Origin: Kappaphycus alvarezii
Lineage: Eukaryota > Rhodophyta > Florideophyceae > Gigartinales > Solieriaceae
DNA length: 64,000 nucleotides
Assembly (NCBI GenBank): GCA_002205965.3
Contig: NADL03000697.1
Coordinates: 248,001-312,000, forward strand
Direction: 5' to 3'
The notes below the pieces were generated by a model. The model was not told where the DNA came from, searched no databases, and was given only the letters and a program-made list of their open reading frames with translations. Positions 21,696 to 34,349 of the stretch are shown here, in pieces (positions within the stretch are counted from its first letter, which is position 1; the number at the start of each line of letters is the position of its first letter). The position numbers and the translations under genes were made by a program.

Positions 21696-22640
21696 CTTAT
21701 ACACCAACTATCTGAATATAGTATTCTCGACCTGTTCGACGTAGCAACACACACAATCCTTATGCAGACCTATTGCGTCACCTCCTTGATTGCGGAGAAT
21801 GCATAGGGGTGACAACTTTTGATCCTGGGTTATGGTCAGGATCGGAATTTTAGACGGAACCTGCTTCCGGAAAACTCCTCCAGTCCCCATCACTTCGGTC
21901 CCGGACAGCAAAATAATCTTCTTTCGCCCACATCTATGGACTCTTCGGCAACGAGAACAACTGCCATAAGAGATCATAGTCTAGACTTCATTCATCGTCA
22001 AGTCGTTCAGCGCAGGTCGCCGAACTATTCCTTCTCCAGGAATGTTTCCAGTAGACTCGCTTCAAGAAGCACACGAATGTCTCGACTTATCAAAGTTACT
22101 CGGTCTTCCATTACGCACCACGATATTCTATCACAAGCATCGAACACAGGCGAAAGGAGTGCATATAAAACTTCAAATTCATCTGGTCTACTGCCCAGTA
22201 CCTACGGATCCAGTTGCCCACCACCATGGACTGGGATTGGACGCTTTTCTTCTTCCACATCCCACCATTATAACAGCGAAACACGTACTGCTTTTCCCCG
22301 CTCTAGTTGCTCCTACGGATTCCATATTCACTCATCCAACAGCCTACCTCTTGTGGATGGCCGCTGATTCGAGGACAGTATTTTGATAACGAGAGTGTTT
22401 GGGCTTTACTCGGTGTGGAATTCCTTTTACTAAATGACAAGTACCACCCCACAGCAATGAAAACTACCGTAGTTCTGCATATATGACCGAACCATATTAG
22501 CAGTAGAATATGAAGGTTGCGAGTAACATATGGGCAGCTCGTAAATCCAACCTGATAGCAATCAAAATTACCAAAAGCGGTGAATGGGTTCTCCTACTGG
22601 GGGTGGTACAAAGATTGGTAGTTTTGCGGATTTGCATTCA
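21696..22640. other. Unassigned stretch with a possible decayed coding segment
   Basis: Two overlapping plus-strand frames are open (21819-22367 and 22042-22386). The second has more protein-like composition (S-L-Q-E-A-H-E-C-L-D-L-S-K-L-L-G-L) and ends at TGA at 22384-22386. No family is recognised and no homologue exists elsewhere in the window. I treat it as unassigned. Confidence 0.3.
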
Positions 22641-22920
22641 AACCATGGTACAGGTTCCAAAGTAAGAGTAACTGAGCACTTCCGCGAAATAAAAAGGGAG
22701 AAACAAGGGGTCCATTTACTACTAGAGATAAGCTTGCTGATACCCAACCAACATGTATAGCAGTGTGGAATGAAAAGCAGTAGCTAGCCAATTTAACGTG
22801 CTGTAGCGCTGGAGGTGATCATCTATGGTACGTGGCGTGTCCTTGAAGGAGAAGGGGAAAGTGTTGGGTGTCTTTACTGCTGGAGGATATATTCGGTCTA
22901 TTGAAAGAGAATGGCTCTGA
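22641..22920 (-). repeat. Diverged LINE-2 tails (two partial)
   Basis: At 22700-22830 the segment GGGGTCCATTTACTACTAGAGATAAGC followed by GTATAGCAGTGTGGAATGAAAAGC parallels GGGGTTCGTTTACTGTGATAGATATG and the following bases at 28440. At 22850-22920 GGGGAAAGTGTTGGGTGTCTTTACTGC-TGGAGGATATATTCGGTCTAT parallels the other LINE-2 subfamily terminus. Both are non-coding. Confidence 0.5.
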
Positions 22921-23022
22921 AAATTTTCCTCATGCATAGACACGTAGCGCAATCTGTACTGTTTAATGCCGCATGCCTCCTCCCCTGCCTGGACCCGTCG
23001 ATGTAGTCACAGGGTCACGGAG

Positions 23023-23132
23023 ACGCAGAACCGTTTCTGTTTTCTCCTTTCCTTCTCTCCAAACTCTGTTTAGATGTCCCCCTTAGAATTGTCAGACGAC
23101 GGAGTAACTTACCCCATCATTCCCCCCTCTCA
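23023..23132 (+). repeat. Inverted partner of 14757-14862 (LINE-2-like tail)
   Basis: Reads GACGCAGAACCGTTTCTGTTTTCTCC through CCCATCATTCCCCC, the reverse complement of 14757-14862 with several substitutions and small indels. Probably the same retroposon tail inserted in the opposite orientation. Confidence 0.65.
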
Positions 23133-23819
23133 ACCAAGGGTATTGGTCCAGGGCGCTACTCTAGCCCGCTAGTGCAACGCTCTTGGTCGTGGAAGACGCA
23201 TTGGGGTGTTTCCCTCCGATAAATTAGATAGGATCGATAGCGGGCATATTCGTAACGAGTAATCCTCCTTCATAGCAGGATTACCAGGTGGATTGATCAT
23301 ATTTTTTAAGGCTATCGGCTCTACGAGATGCACCGAATTTTTGGCCTTCTTCGTCTCTATTCCCTTGTTGAATGAACAAAAAGCGGAACGCATTTAGTGT
23401 AAAAAATTATTTCTGTTAAAATATTCACCTCGTATTTTAGATAGATATTCAATATAAAATGCATACCGTAGGGCCTTTTATTTTCATTACAACTTGAATA
23501 CAACTTTACGTATCCGCAGATTGAGTTTGTTCTCAGTAAATTAGTTATGAAAAAAGAAATATGATTGTTTCATTCGAGGTTGAGGTGAGTTCCAGTTTAA
23601 AAACACGTCTGGGAGTTCCGAGGTATTATAGCCCTGACAAATTCTGTTCTTAATGGAGAAATTCTGAAAATTTGAGATTGGCGTCTTTGTTCATCTTGAA
23701 TCGGATAATTAGCTATGCACTTGATATGTATCAGAGCTATATCTTTAAAAAAATCGAAATTATGGAAATGACTTCCTAATATCAAATAGAAATGTAATAT
23801 GTCAGACTAGTTTGATGAT

Positions 23820-25355
23820 GTGAAAATGGCGCCGATGGAAAAGGGGGCCACTAGCTACCAGAGGTAAGAGTCGTTGCGAGCGACTAAAATGCTACTGTAG
23901 ACGTTAACGGGTGGTGGAAACGATTGGTTGTGAAAGCTGAGTGACTGCTCTAGCAGCCAAATCTAATGGCGCAGGCTCTACCACCTATGTTCTACAACTG
24001 GCGTAAAGAAAAGTTCTTGGGTCTGAAGTTGGCTTTCAAAGTCTCGACAATATGGGATTAGAACTGAAGTTGTCTGCCAACTTGCTTTCCGTCTCATGTA
24101 TGAAGCAATTTATTTAGCTTATGAAGACTTTTTTCCAACCTAAAATCCCGATAAAACTACTACAAGCACCAGAAAAAGTAGGAAAAGACTTCATATGGAC
24201 GTAAAGAGTTTGAAAAAAAATACTTAAAAGAAACTAAATGAATCTACTCCTCAAAATATTCATTCTCTAGGTCAGAACCTAGCATTTCCCTTAGGGAATC
24301 ATAAGTGCCCATCTTCTCCACACATATATTCGCGGATTGCCTACAATTTTCCGCCTCTTCCTACTCAGAAAACAGCACACCTGAATTCCTCCCAACCGGG
24401 TCCATGGTTGGAACCACCTGGTCCAACCATTTCATTCCTTCCCCTCCCATGTGACCCAGATCGAGGCCTCCTTTTCGTCCGTGGACTCCTCTTCTTGCTC
24501 TCCTTCCTACCTAGCCTCCTCTTCGGACTCGTCCTCGACCGTCCCTTGTTTTATCCCGTAGAAGGGCTTGGGGCTACCCTCTCCCTCAAGCACTCCCCTG
24601 CCTTACCATTCTCATGCCCAGAGTCCCTCTACCGATTCCTGTGCTTCGATCTCCAGGTGAGGGGCAACCAGCTCCGTCAAATGTTTCTTGGTTTGGCGGC
24701 GGAGGTAGTCCTCGACGCCGGTTGGGCCAGAAGGGAATACAGACGGGAAATTGATGGGGCGAGGGTGACGGGTTGCGGCAGTGGGACGAGAAGGAAAGAG
24801 TCGGTTCATGGTGTCTGCCAAGGGGGATGTGAATTTTTGAGTTTTTGTTGTTGTTGGGGCTAAGATAAATTTGAAGGGGCGTCCGACGTGTTTAAATAGC
24901 GCCAACCGGGTCAGATTGAAAGGCCCGCTGAATCAAAAAAGTAGGCGTAAATTGGTTTTGCAGTGGGATTTAGTGATAACAGCCTTAAAAAGGGTGATTT
25001 GTGGCAAAAAGCATGTGTAGAAATATTGATTCACGGAAAATATATTTAGGGGCGACGAACATCAAATAAACGGCAAAAAATAAAAAATTACCATCAGAGG
25101 GGAAGGTAATCAATCTTAAAATGAGGAGCGAAAAAAGGAAAGAGTATAAAGAAATAAAGCATGAAAGAGAAGGTAGAAAAAAGAGGAAAGTGAATGAGTA
25201 GAATAACGTAAAAGAGAGTTATTTTGTGCGCGTAAGGATACCCCATTTTCTCTCTTAGCACAGTTAAACCTTTTACAAAGTTTGAGCCACACTATACTGA
25301 AAGTATGAGTACAGCTAAATGTACCGCTGCAAAGTATTTTGCGATGCACACGGTG
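23820..25355 (-). mobile_element. Acidic-ORF repeat (AOR) copy 4, near full length
   Basis: The most complete minus-strand copy. The 5' leader reaches about 25350 (CGCACACGGTGATTTG on the plus strand, shared with copy 8 near 54970) and includes TTGTGCGCGTAAGGATA near 25225 (shared with copy 9). A TATTTAAAC motif lies at the start of the coding part (reverse complement near 24890), next to a shared AGGCCCGCTGAATCAAAAAAGTAGGCG block. The coding core is at 24675-24725. The 3' part contains the perfect hairpin AAGTTG-TCTGC-CAACTT (24067-24083), CAGAAAAAGTAGGAAA and the terminal GGCGCCGATG near 23832. Frames are broken downstream of residue 95. Confidence 0.85.
24612..24905 (-). pseudogene. AOR acidic protein, N-terminal half (copy 4)
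   Basis: A 97-codon frame whose second Met (residue 33) is probably the true start, since M-N-R-L-F-P-S begins the part shared with copies 8 and 9 (M-H-R-L-P-S-S in copy 9). The conserved core is G-P-T-G-V-E-D-Y-L-R-R-Q-T-K-K-H-L-T-E-L-V-A (about residues 68-88, cited here as scattered positions), then I-E-A-Q-E-S-V. In other copies an acidic region follows. The frame here ends early through a nonsense change. No known domain is recognised. Confidence 0.55.
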
Positions 25356-28300
25356 ATTTGATTATATGCAAGGATGGTCACTTCTACGGTTACAGGTGTC
25401 GAACATGTTTCAACCTGAGTAAGAATCAGCTGTAAATGAAGGGGTTTCAATTGAAAACCGAGGTAGACCATTACTATGAAGAGGAAAGGTAGAAAAATTA
25501 ATTCGTCGGAAAAGCCAAGTCCATTCTCCTGAGAAAGTTTTCATTAATTCTAATCTACATGATACTGATGAGCTTCGGTATTTTCGTTTCATCAATTGAT
25601 CTCGTGTACTTTATGCCATAGCTTGTTTAGTTTCGCGTGCCTTTTACTTGAATTTGCACAAACTTAATTGAATTGCATTAGCTGACAGTTATAAACAAGA
25701 TCCATTGACATATGCTGCTTAATAATTTCTATTAAGCTTTTTCTCAATTTCGAACCGAGGCAATGAATTGAAATTTATAACTCAACACCCCCTTTCTGCG
25801 TTCTTAGATTTGAAAAGATACACACATCTTGCAACGATATTTAATGAATAAATAGATTTCGACTAATTGGAACTACAGCTTAATTTTTATGGAAGCTATA
25901 ATATTGTCGTTGGTACCAAATGAAAAGTCTTGATAGTGAAACGGTAATGGACATAGAAAATGTGATTACAGCATTTGTTTTAGTTTTTGAGGACTAATCT
26001 CGAACTTCATGCTCAGGATTTTCACGGCATAAACTCAATTTTTTCAAATACAGAAAACTTATGAAAAGATTTATGTTTCGAAAGAGTGCCCTAATTCGAA
26101 AAACTATCGAGAGTATACATTAAGATTTAAATTTCCTAGTGCTTATGGCCAAATACATACTCCTGAATTTTCTTATTAATCATTCTTAAAGACTTTCAGA
26201 GGTAACTTCAAAATTTCTGAAAAGTTTGTAGAACCTTTTGTATCACTTCTTTCTTTTTAAATTCTTCCTCCATTATCACTTTCTTGTGGAGAATAAGAAA
26301 AAGTAAAAGATGTAAAACGTAGTCAAAAACATTTAAGATTGAATTGTGAGTGAGAGAAAATGGTTAAACCTAATTAATGTTTTACTTAGTTTCAACTCTA
26401 CTGTGCCTGTGATGGGAACATTTTTGGAATTAATTTTCTGAATTAATTTAATTTCTGTGATTCCATATTTAAAAATATTGTCACTGAAGAAAATATTATT
26501 CTCATCTTGGAGCATATCATTTTATGGCTTAAAGAAGCAGCTTTTATCATAAGATGTTAGAAGGTAGAAATATCGTTTGATAAAACAATTTGACAAAAAA
26601 AAGCTCATATCGACGAGAAGGATAATGTTTTGGTAGTGTTTGGTATTTACAAGAAAATTACGATGCCGTGGAATATTTGATTGATATCCTTTGGTTCAAT
26701 CATTTTTTGGAGTACCTATTTTCTACACTTTATGAAGTAGTGTTTTGATTTTAATATTTGTGTTTTTAGAATATCTAATTCAGTGAAGTGGCCAGAATTT
26801 TAGATTAGAACGTAATTAGGGGATATTAAATGAAAGCGTGCATCAAAACTAATACTAGTACTAATACTGGGCAGCATAATAAAATCATGTTCAAAAGTGA
26901 AAAAGGCGCAAAAATGCATTTTTGTGCGTATATAAATCGAAGCTCCACTATAAGAATTAATGGTTGCTTTAAATACAAGTTTTAGATTAGAGTAAAAAAA
27001 TTGATAACTAATTTATTTATTTTGCGTCCTTTTCTAGTTTTACTATATTCTTGCTAGATTTCGATCGATTGCATTATATTGTGTAGTTTCATCGGTGGAT
27101 ACGGAATAATTTAGAAATAGATAACAATTAGGATACGGTTCTTTTAAAATATTTCCTCCTGGGATTGTAAATTGTCTTTACTTTGATCCTAAGTACGCCA
27201 TAAGCTGATTTCATTGCATTTTTTATTTCCCGTAAATAATCTATATGGACGGCCATTAAATGAATTGAACGCATATTTATCGCCTTCTCATATCCGTGTT
27301 TATGCATTTAAGCCTAAATGCTTAATAAACTTGAGATACCCTAGCAGAATAGTTTAATCATTGTTACCCAAAATGTGGGGATTTTTGGAATGTTATAATC
27401 ATTTAACAGCAGTCTAGAAGAACAAAATGGAAACCTCGGATACCATGATGACCATTGAATAGAGAGTGAAGCAGAATTTCGAAAGAGTATATCAACGGCA
27501 AAAATACATATTTGGAGAACATTTTATGTATGAAATTTGATGGACTACTGAAAGGTAAAATTAAATCATACTCAGAGGTTCAAATAGGAAATGAGCCATA
27601 TGAATAAGCTTAATCTACATAGACATTAAAATTTATCTCCGGTGAGTATTTACCCATCACATGACTTTCTCAGCACATCGTAGATATATTCCGTTTTAAG
27701 TCATGCGATATATCGTCAGTTTGTATTTTTTAGCTTTATCTTGAAAAGGAACATAAGAATGATGAGCGGACAGCAAAAATATACTTAAATTAACCCTTTA
27801 CTCTTCTTTCCGTTGATATTTTCACTTTTACCTTATTAAATGGATGAAAAGTGTTGCCACACCCCTTAATATAAAAATAATAATAATGAAAATTTAAAAA
27901 GCAAATGTCTAGGTTTTGTAAGCGAAATTTTGTTATTTCTTCATTTTTTATTGATATTGTCATTATGTAATACACGGAGATGATACTAAGCATAACAGTA
28001 CTATTTCGTTGTTTATAGATGTTGTAGAGTATATTAAATCAAGTACAGATGTTATAATTCTTCATGGAATCATAAAATGGTCAACTAATCTTAACATCAT
28101 GATTTATTTCAAATGATTTTCCTTAAGCTATGTACTAACCCCGCATATAAATAAAAGTTTCGAGTCATATATACATTTTTTACATATTGTTTCCTTGAAA
28201 CTGGAGCCTTTTTTAATGCATTTATTCCAAAAAAAATCATCACGCAACCGGAAAATTGTTTTTATCAGCAACGCGTTTTCCATTTTACATACAAAATTTC

Positions 28301-28429
28301 GTACTAAAATCTTAGTGGTAGAATGTAAGCCTAAATTTCACTTAAGTTTACGGTATTCTACGCATAATATCAATCATATTATCAACAAAAGCAATGGTTA
28401 TGTTGAATTCAGCCATAATTGGATAACTA
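25356..28429. other. AT-rich desert without recognisable content
   Basis: About 3 kb of AT-rich sequence lacking motifs, repeats found elsewhere in the window, or long frames. Nothing supportable seen. Confidence 0.6.
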
Positions 28430-28965
28430 AATCTCATTAGGGGAAATGGGGGTTCGTTTACTGTGATAGATATGTGGTACCCAGTAAATTTGTACCGGAG
28501 CGTAGATACCGCATAATGGAAAAGCCAATTGTAAAACCGTACAATGCGTCGAAACTGTAGATTGCACTCCAATCTACCAGAAGGTGGAAGGGAGGCCAGC
28601 CAGCAAACAAGCGGCATTGAAGGTTACTGTCAATGCGGAGTACCGCTGTTAAATAATACCTCTAACCTTCTAAAACCGTTCAACTGCGCAAGTGGCAACA
28701 GTTCTCACGAGTTCCTTGAGGATAGAGAACGTGGCCGGATGCCATCCTCCAAGCAATGAGATGGCAACAGGAAACAGCCTGTTTCTCCCGGGCAACTCAG
28801 CAAGGAACTTTTGGTATTTCCCCTACTCCTCTTAGTGGGCTGTGTTAAGGTTTGTGAGCGGGTTGAAAGCCCTGGCTCTTGCGTGGGATGGAGCGAGCGG
28901 GTTAACGAAGGTTACGTCAAAAAAATCCGTGCCACCGACAGGTAGCACAGATAATTTTATTTAAT
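28430..28965 (-). pseudogene. LINE-2 C-terminal endonuclease domain and 3' end (copy c)
   Basis: Read on the minus strand the copy encodes F-F-D-V-T-F-V-N-P-L-A (28925-28895), then F-N-P-L-T-N, then G-K-Y-Q-K-F-L-A-E-L-P-G-R, L-F-P-V-A-I-S-L-L-G-G-W-H-P (28790-28738), L-K-E-L-V-R-T-V-A, and ends N-A-A-C-L-L-A-G-L-P. This gives the clearest view of the LINE-2 RLE domain: Asp-Val-Thr strand, Lys-Tyr helix, GGWHP turn. Two in-frame stops precede K-Y and two more interrupt the C-terminal part. The non-coding end is GGGGAAATGGGGGTTCGTTTACTG at 28440 (plus). It is an isolated 5'-truncated insertion within an AT-rich desert. Confidence 0.7.
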
Positions 28966-31900
28966 CTCATTTAAAGCTCCTTTTTCAGAATAAAATGTAT
29001 AAATATTAGAAAAACTGAAATGAGTGAGCATCCAAACCTAATTTTCAAAGGTTATCTTTTCTTATAATTTCACCGTAGTTGTTCTTTTTTGCAAAATATG
29101 TTATTTAAAGAAGGGTATCCCAAATTAAATATCCCTGAATGCCAATAGGGAAAACAAATCGTTTTATAGTGTACAGAAAAAAGATCTACAGAAAAAGAAT
29201 CACCGGCTAGTGTAAGGGATAAAACAGTGAAAAGTCACTTTTAATTGGAATGGAGACGTTGAAAAGGACTAGAAACCGTTTTTGGAGAAAACTATAATTC
29301 ATGGCTGAGGGGAAAAAGTAATGTACTTTCTTCAAACAATTATTAATTGCTATACCTGCTTTCTTAAAAAACAGGTGTATAGCTCAAATAGGAGTTAAAA
29401 TATAGATTCCTGTCGAATATTTTTAGAAATAAATGACGCTATACTTACTTCTCATTTAAAGTATTTATGAATTATATTTGCTAATTTCTTTGTACACTTA
29501 TTGAGGAGTTTTGTGAAACTAAAAATACGACAGTAGATTTCGCCCCGAAAAGAGAGGTTTAGCAAATTCAAATTATTTACAACGATAAATATTCTTTTAG
29601 TTCAATGGAAATATGATTTGCATGAAATGCTCTCGCTAGGAAGACCAAATTTCCCTACTAAGATATCTCAATATAATAAACAATTCTCACAGTTGGTAAA
29701 TTACCGAGTATCAGAAATTCTACAAAATGAAATCATTGGTTTTTAATCCTCTTAGGTCCGAGCTTTCAATGAAAAAGCACCATGTATTGAACTAAATAGA
29801 CTTATACATAAGATAGACACGTTGAAAATTCATTCAGCGGGTAAATCGAGTCATTCATCAAGGGTTATGAATATAAAGAATTACTAAAACCTCAATAAAT
29901 ACGGCTTGAGATAAAGAAGACCCTATACCTTCAGCTCTACCAACTTTTCAATATTCGCTATTCTATGAAATCGAGTTTATATTTTTAGAAGAGTTTTTTA
30001 TGTAATTCCTCTTTGTCGGTTGAATTTCTTTGCAAAATTAGATATCACTGGAATGTAGCACTTAATCAATAAATTATTTTTATTTTTCGAGGAGGAATAA
30101 AAAATTATCTCCGACTATCTCAAGAACAAAAGCCAACAACTCGATTGAAACACGTTTTTGAAGCAGAAACCTGGAGCCTCATATTTATACTCCATTGAAT
30201 GGTAGGATCGCGTATCATCACTTTCATAGCATTTCGATTGAATTTCTGAATGTGAGTGAAAAATTTCAACATTGAAGATAGATAATTGTCTATTGAGTAC
30301 ATAAATAAGAGTTTTGAAAGAAAAAGGGAAAACCATTAAACATAATGGCGATTTTCGAAATGAATAATGATACGGTTAGTCTACCACAGATGTAGTATTA
30401 AAATGGGCTGATTATTAAATTTCGAAATAAAATAATTGAACCATATATCAATCTGAAACCATCCCAAAAGTAGTCTAAGCAGTAGTATTCGGTGCCAATC
30501 ACCTTTTTCATGGCCTTATCATACTCCATCCCGGTACTTTAAATGTAATTGGATCAATAGGAAATGAAAAAACTATTAAGCTTCCGTAGCTGTACAATAT
30601 GTCTATTTTAAGCTCCGAAACGCTCCGAAAAGCGAAATTTATTTTGAGATATTTAAAAAGGATGGTATAATATTAAGTTTTTCCGACAGCTCGCATATTT
30701 TCAACCAAAAGACTGATCTAAATTAGCAATAAAGTTCATAACTAAGGAATTATTCACTCTCCATTTCGTCGTGTCAGTATTTTTTACTATTGCATGACTC
30801 AGGAGCTGTTTGGGGACTTCTATCTGGTTTATGGATGTGTGACATCCAACCTTAGAGACTTTAAATGATTTTTCGAGCACTTCAGAAGAAAAGGGATATG
30901 CTAATAAGTTTACGACAAGTTAAGGTACAATATTATAATATGAGAAAAGCTATATATAAATATGTCTCCATAAATGATAGTATTTTTGGTCTTAAATTGT
31001 ACCTAATTAATCTTATTTTACCAAGGCCTTGAGCTTATCCGTATGGTCCCTTGAAGCATAAAGTACTTGCCCATTCAATTTTTCCGAGCATTTTCATGAC
31101 GTTATCGATACTGGACTAGAAAAAAATATTGGATTTTTGTAGATTTATGAACAATCCACATATTTTGCAGTCGTTATATCTGAACGTACCGAAACTATTT
31201 GATTATGGCAAGGTTCAAAAGATAAAAAACAAACATTTTACAGAGAACTGCAGCTTTAACAACATTAAAACAACATGAAAGATATTGAAACCACTAAAAA
31301 ATTTGATCTGAACATGATAAAGAAATAGAGGATTCTTAATCTTGATCTAATAGGAAACTCTAATCCCCAAAAATCTGAAAATGTTTCTTCTAACTTCAGT
31401 TTCAATTGAAATTTCGCCATATATATCAATCAAGAACGGAAAAAATTAACGTGTTCACGAAGTATACCGGAAGTTTCTATTGAAAAAATACCACCCAGAT
31501 TGATGAAGCTCTCCGTTCGTATTCAAAATCTGAACTATTATTGATTTATAGATATTATTGAATGACAACTTCAACACTTTTATTTCCTCAATCAATGAGT
31601 AGAGGGAAAACTTTTAGAATTTTTAAAATATGTACAGGATTTTATGGAAAAAAATTAACTGCTAATTCAACCAAAGCGATGCCTTCAAATGACTTTATGT
31701 ATTTTAATTCATATATAATATTAGTTTGTCCTCATTCAAAAACGTTCGGACAGAGTAAAAGTTCAGCAGAATTAATACAACCCCATAGAGGCTATAATAA
31801 CAGCAATTATCAAGTGGTGGATCCAATAGTTAAAGAAGAAAAAGTGTATCCTTTTTTTTGTATTCTTGCAATCTAGTACGGATCGTAACGGAAAGAAATT

Positions 31901-32199
31901 GATTAATTCATATAATGGTCCAATCTGTGAGAAAGAAAATCCCTAGTCTAGAATCTCTTATTTAGTACTTAGATACTGGAGGTAAATACTTAATTGGTGA
32001 CTTTGGTAGGTTACTACGCCCAAAAAAGAGCTCCACAGAAGCTTGACGAAAATTGAAAGTACAAAAAGATGTTTTTATGTTTAACACCATTCAAAGTATT
32101 AATTTTATAAGAACCTCTCCATTATGAGTTTTTTATCCGATGTATTTCAGTTTTTTGGATTTATTGGTCAATGCTTTAGTTTTAGAGCTCTTTCAAAAA
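28966..32199. other. AT-rich desert without recognisable content
   Basis: About 3.2 kb of AT-rich sequence. The frames at 30115-30336 (minus) and 31562-31876 (plus) have no motifs. An imperfect inverted repeat GCTATACCTG / CAGGTGTATAGC lies at 29349-29384. Nothing else supportable. Confidence 0.55.
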
Positions 32200-34320
32200 A
32201 CCGAATATCTGTTCTAAATATTTTTCTTGAGACTCTTGTTGCCAAACGTGGCGCCTATCCCTTCCAGTGTGCTTTCTCTGCTTAGTTCTCGACCCTACAT
32301 TGTCAACAACGAAAAATGTGTGCTCAACAGTCATCAAAATCTCCTCACGCTCCTTGTACAAAGCAAACAACTTATTCTTATTAACCGAATCAAATTACAT
32401 GTGGCTCTCCCGTACCGACACATCAAAATTTCGGGTATTCTGCCAAGTGTGGCACACTAGGGTTCACAAGTTTTGGTGAGATGCTTTATTGGAAGGATGG
32501 ATTTCTCCCACCATTTATTACTATCGCAAATCATACTAAATCACTCTTCCCATCATACCGTGGCAAAAGCACGTGTACTAACAGAGCAAATTATGTTAAG
32601 CCACTCTGTGAATGGGGGTTCACAAAAAGTGCTTTGTTAGATCTGAACGTCAGTGGTGTAGCATGCACGATAAATTCCTATTGCACGAATTAAATTTATG
32701 CTTCCCGAAATATGTCATAGATCTGTCGTATATGGGTTGGTGCTCTGGTTTATGATATTGACGTCTAAACCAAGATCGTCATCTCTTATTCACTTTTGAG
32801 AAGTACTCCATCTAGCGGATGCACGTTGCCAAAATCATCTCCAACTGCTACGTACAGCTGTATCACCAGAACCATAACAAAAATCGCAATAGACATGACT
32901 GGGAGCCAATGCAAGGAATTATCGTGCGGTCAAGTTGCAGAATGTTTTCACTCAAGTATTGCTGATCTTATTCAACACGATAGGACAACGTGGCGAAATG
33001 GTAGACTCAAACTAAGAGCAGATCTAAGTACTGAAAGCGACCTTGAAAATGGCCTGGTTGATACGCTGCCTTATCTTCAGGATAATGTACTAGAGAAACT
33101 TGTATTTTTGAACTCTTCATCTGCAACATAGTGGCACCTTATCATCTTCTTTGATGGTTGTCTGTCCGCCTGATGACTGCTCTTTTCTCTTCAATTCCGA
33201 AAAAATGATGTGAAGACATCAGAGAGTAGATTTCAAGAGCGCTTCGCGAAAAAGATTTACTCAAGAAGAACAAAATTTATAACTCCCGAAATTTCTTGAT
33301 GAATAGCATGCCTTCGTCGAATATATTTTGTGCGCTGACTGTTTCCTCAGGTTGTTTATCTGATGTGGGTATGGACGGGCCAGATTTCTTGATTTACAAG
33401 AAGATCCTAAAACTTGTTGTTAGCTATCAATACATAGTATCCCTCACGAGCTGGTGGCCGACACGCGAAGTGAACGGAGAAGCTTGTGTGGAATATGTGA
33501 CTGGGTCTGGAAGAGAGAAGTATAGCTGCCTCACTAATACTGAGAATTGACCCATGCTATTTACTTTCGAATATATGTCACAACTTACCTTATACCAATA
33601 CTCATCTCAAATCGCTGCACCTAGTTATGAATGACACCGAAGTACTGTCCCTCTCACTCCAGCGCGGGCGTACAGTATACGGTTGTGTTTCTCCCATACG
33701 TAGCCGATTTTTACTTTGAAACGGAGAGTTCATTGGTTTCAGATCTGACGAAGGGTTCTTCTTCCCGACTTCTCGGCTCGGAGTCCACTAACGACCCCCA
33801 CTTTGTGTACCAAAATTGTTTCGAAGACCAGTGTTATGTCTTGCATGGTAAAGGCTTGACCGTGCTTCACGTGAATTTGGTCCCCTTCCTGCTAAGGGCT
33901 TTGGTAATCGCCCGTCGACTACCAGAGCTCTAGGAATTTCTAGACAATTCTGAATACAGAAGGGAAGGCCTCACATTTATCGCGTAATTGTGTTGAAGAT
34001 TATAAACAGGGAAGTTGTCTGTGTCCCGTCCTTCAAGCTGCAACCTTTCATAAGGATCTAAGCGGGTCCATTTGTTACTGTAGTCTATGAAGTAGTCACC
34101 TCTGATGTAGTCGAGATCATTCCTTGCGTTTCCTGATGCGTGTCGGTCTCGAATAGGCGCAAGTTTAGTGTGCGGAATGTAAACGTTATCCTTAATAAAG
34201 GAACTGGGACGATCGACCGCCAACCGAGCCCTGGACCAATACTTTATGTTAAAGGACATCTTTCCTCAACGATACGGCACGGTGGTGATTACAGCAAATG
34301 ATATCTGCTTGTTAACTGAC
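32182..34320. other. Unassigned block with coding-like relics
   Basis: Composition becomes balanced here and several frames look protein-like, but none is recognised. On the minus strand 32370-32182 reads L-Y-K-E-R-E-E-I-L-M-T-V and continues upstream past one in-frame stop. On the plus strand 32796-33131, 33296-33550 and 33631-33933 are open. On the minus strand 34259-33930 encodes 109 residues (S-F-N-I-K-Y-W-S-R-A ... Y-I-R-G-D-Y-F-I-D-Y) of ordinary composition. None shares sequence with the repeats in this window. They may be remains of one or two host genes or of an unidentified element. Confidence 0.3.
33930..34259 (-). CDS. Hypothetical protein, 109 aa
   Basis: An open frame from ATG to TAG with even composition, rich in Arg, Tyr and Asp, no membrane segment and no signal peptide. 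Middle residues read L-D-Y-I-R-G-D-Y-F-I-D-Y-S-N-K-W and the C-terminal half N-F-P-V-Y-N-L-Q-H-N-Y. No family recognised. It is not related to the LINE or AOR proteins. It could be an exon or a decayed fragment; confidence that it is expressed is low. Confidence 0.25.
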   Translation of the reverse strand: MSFNIKYWSRARLAVDRPSSFIKDNVYIPHTKLAPIRDRHASGNARNDLDYIRGDYFIDYSNKWTRLDPYERLQLEGRDTDNFPVYNLQHNYAINVRPSLLYSELSRNS

Positions 34321-34349
34321 ATAAAAGCCACTTTTTAGTTAATGGCAAT

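Noticed and set aside
14757-23132. An 8.4-kb element bounded by inverted repeats 14757-14862 and 23023-23132
   Set aside because: The interior consists of unrelated LINE fragments and no flanking target duplication is visible. Two independent tails in opposite orientation explain it better.
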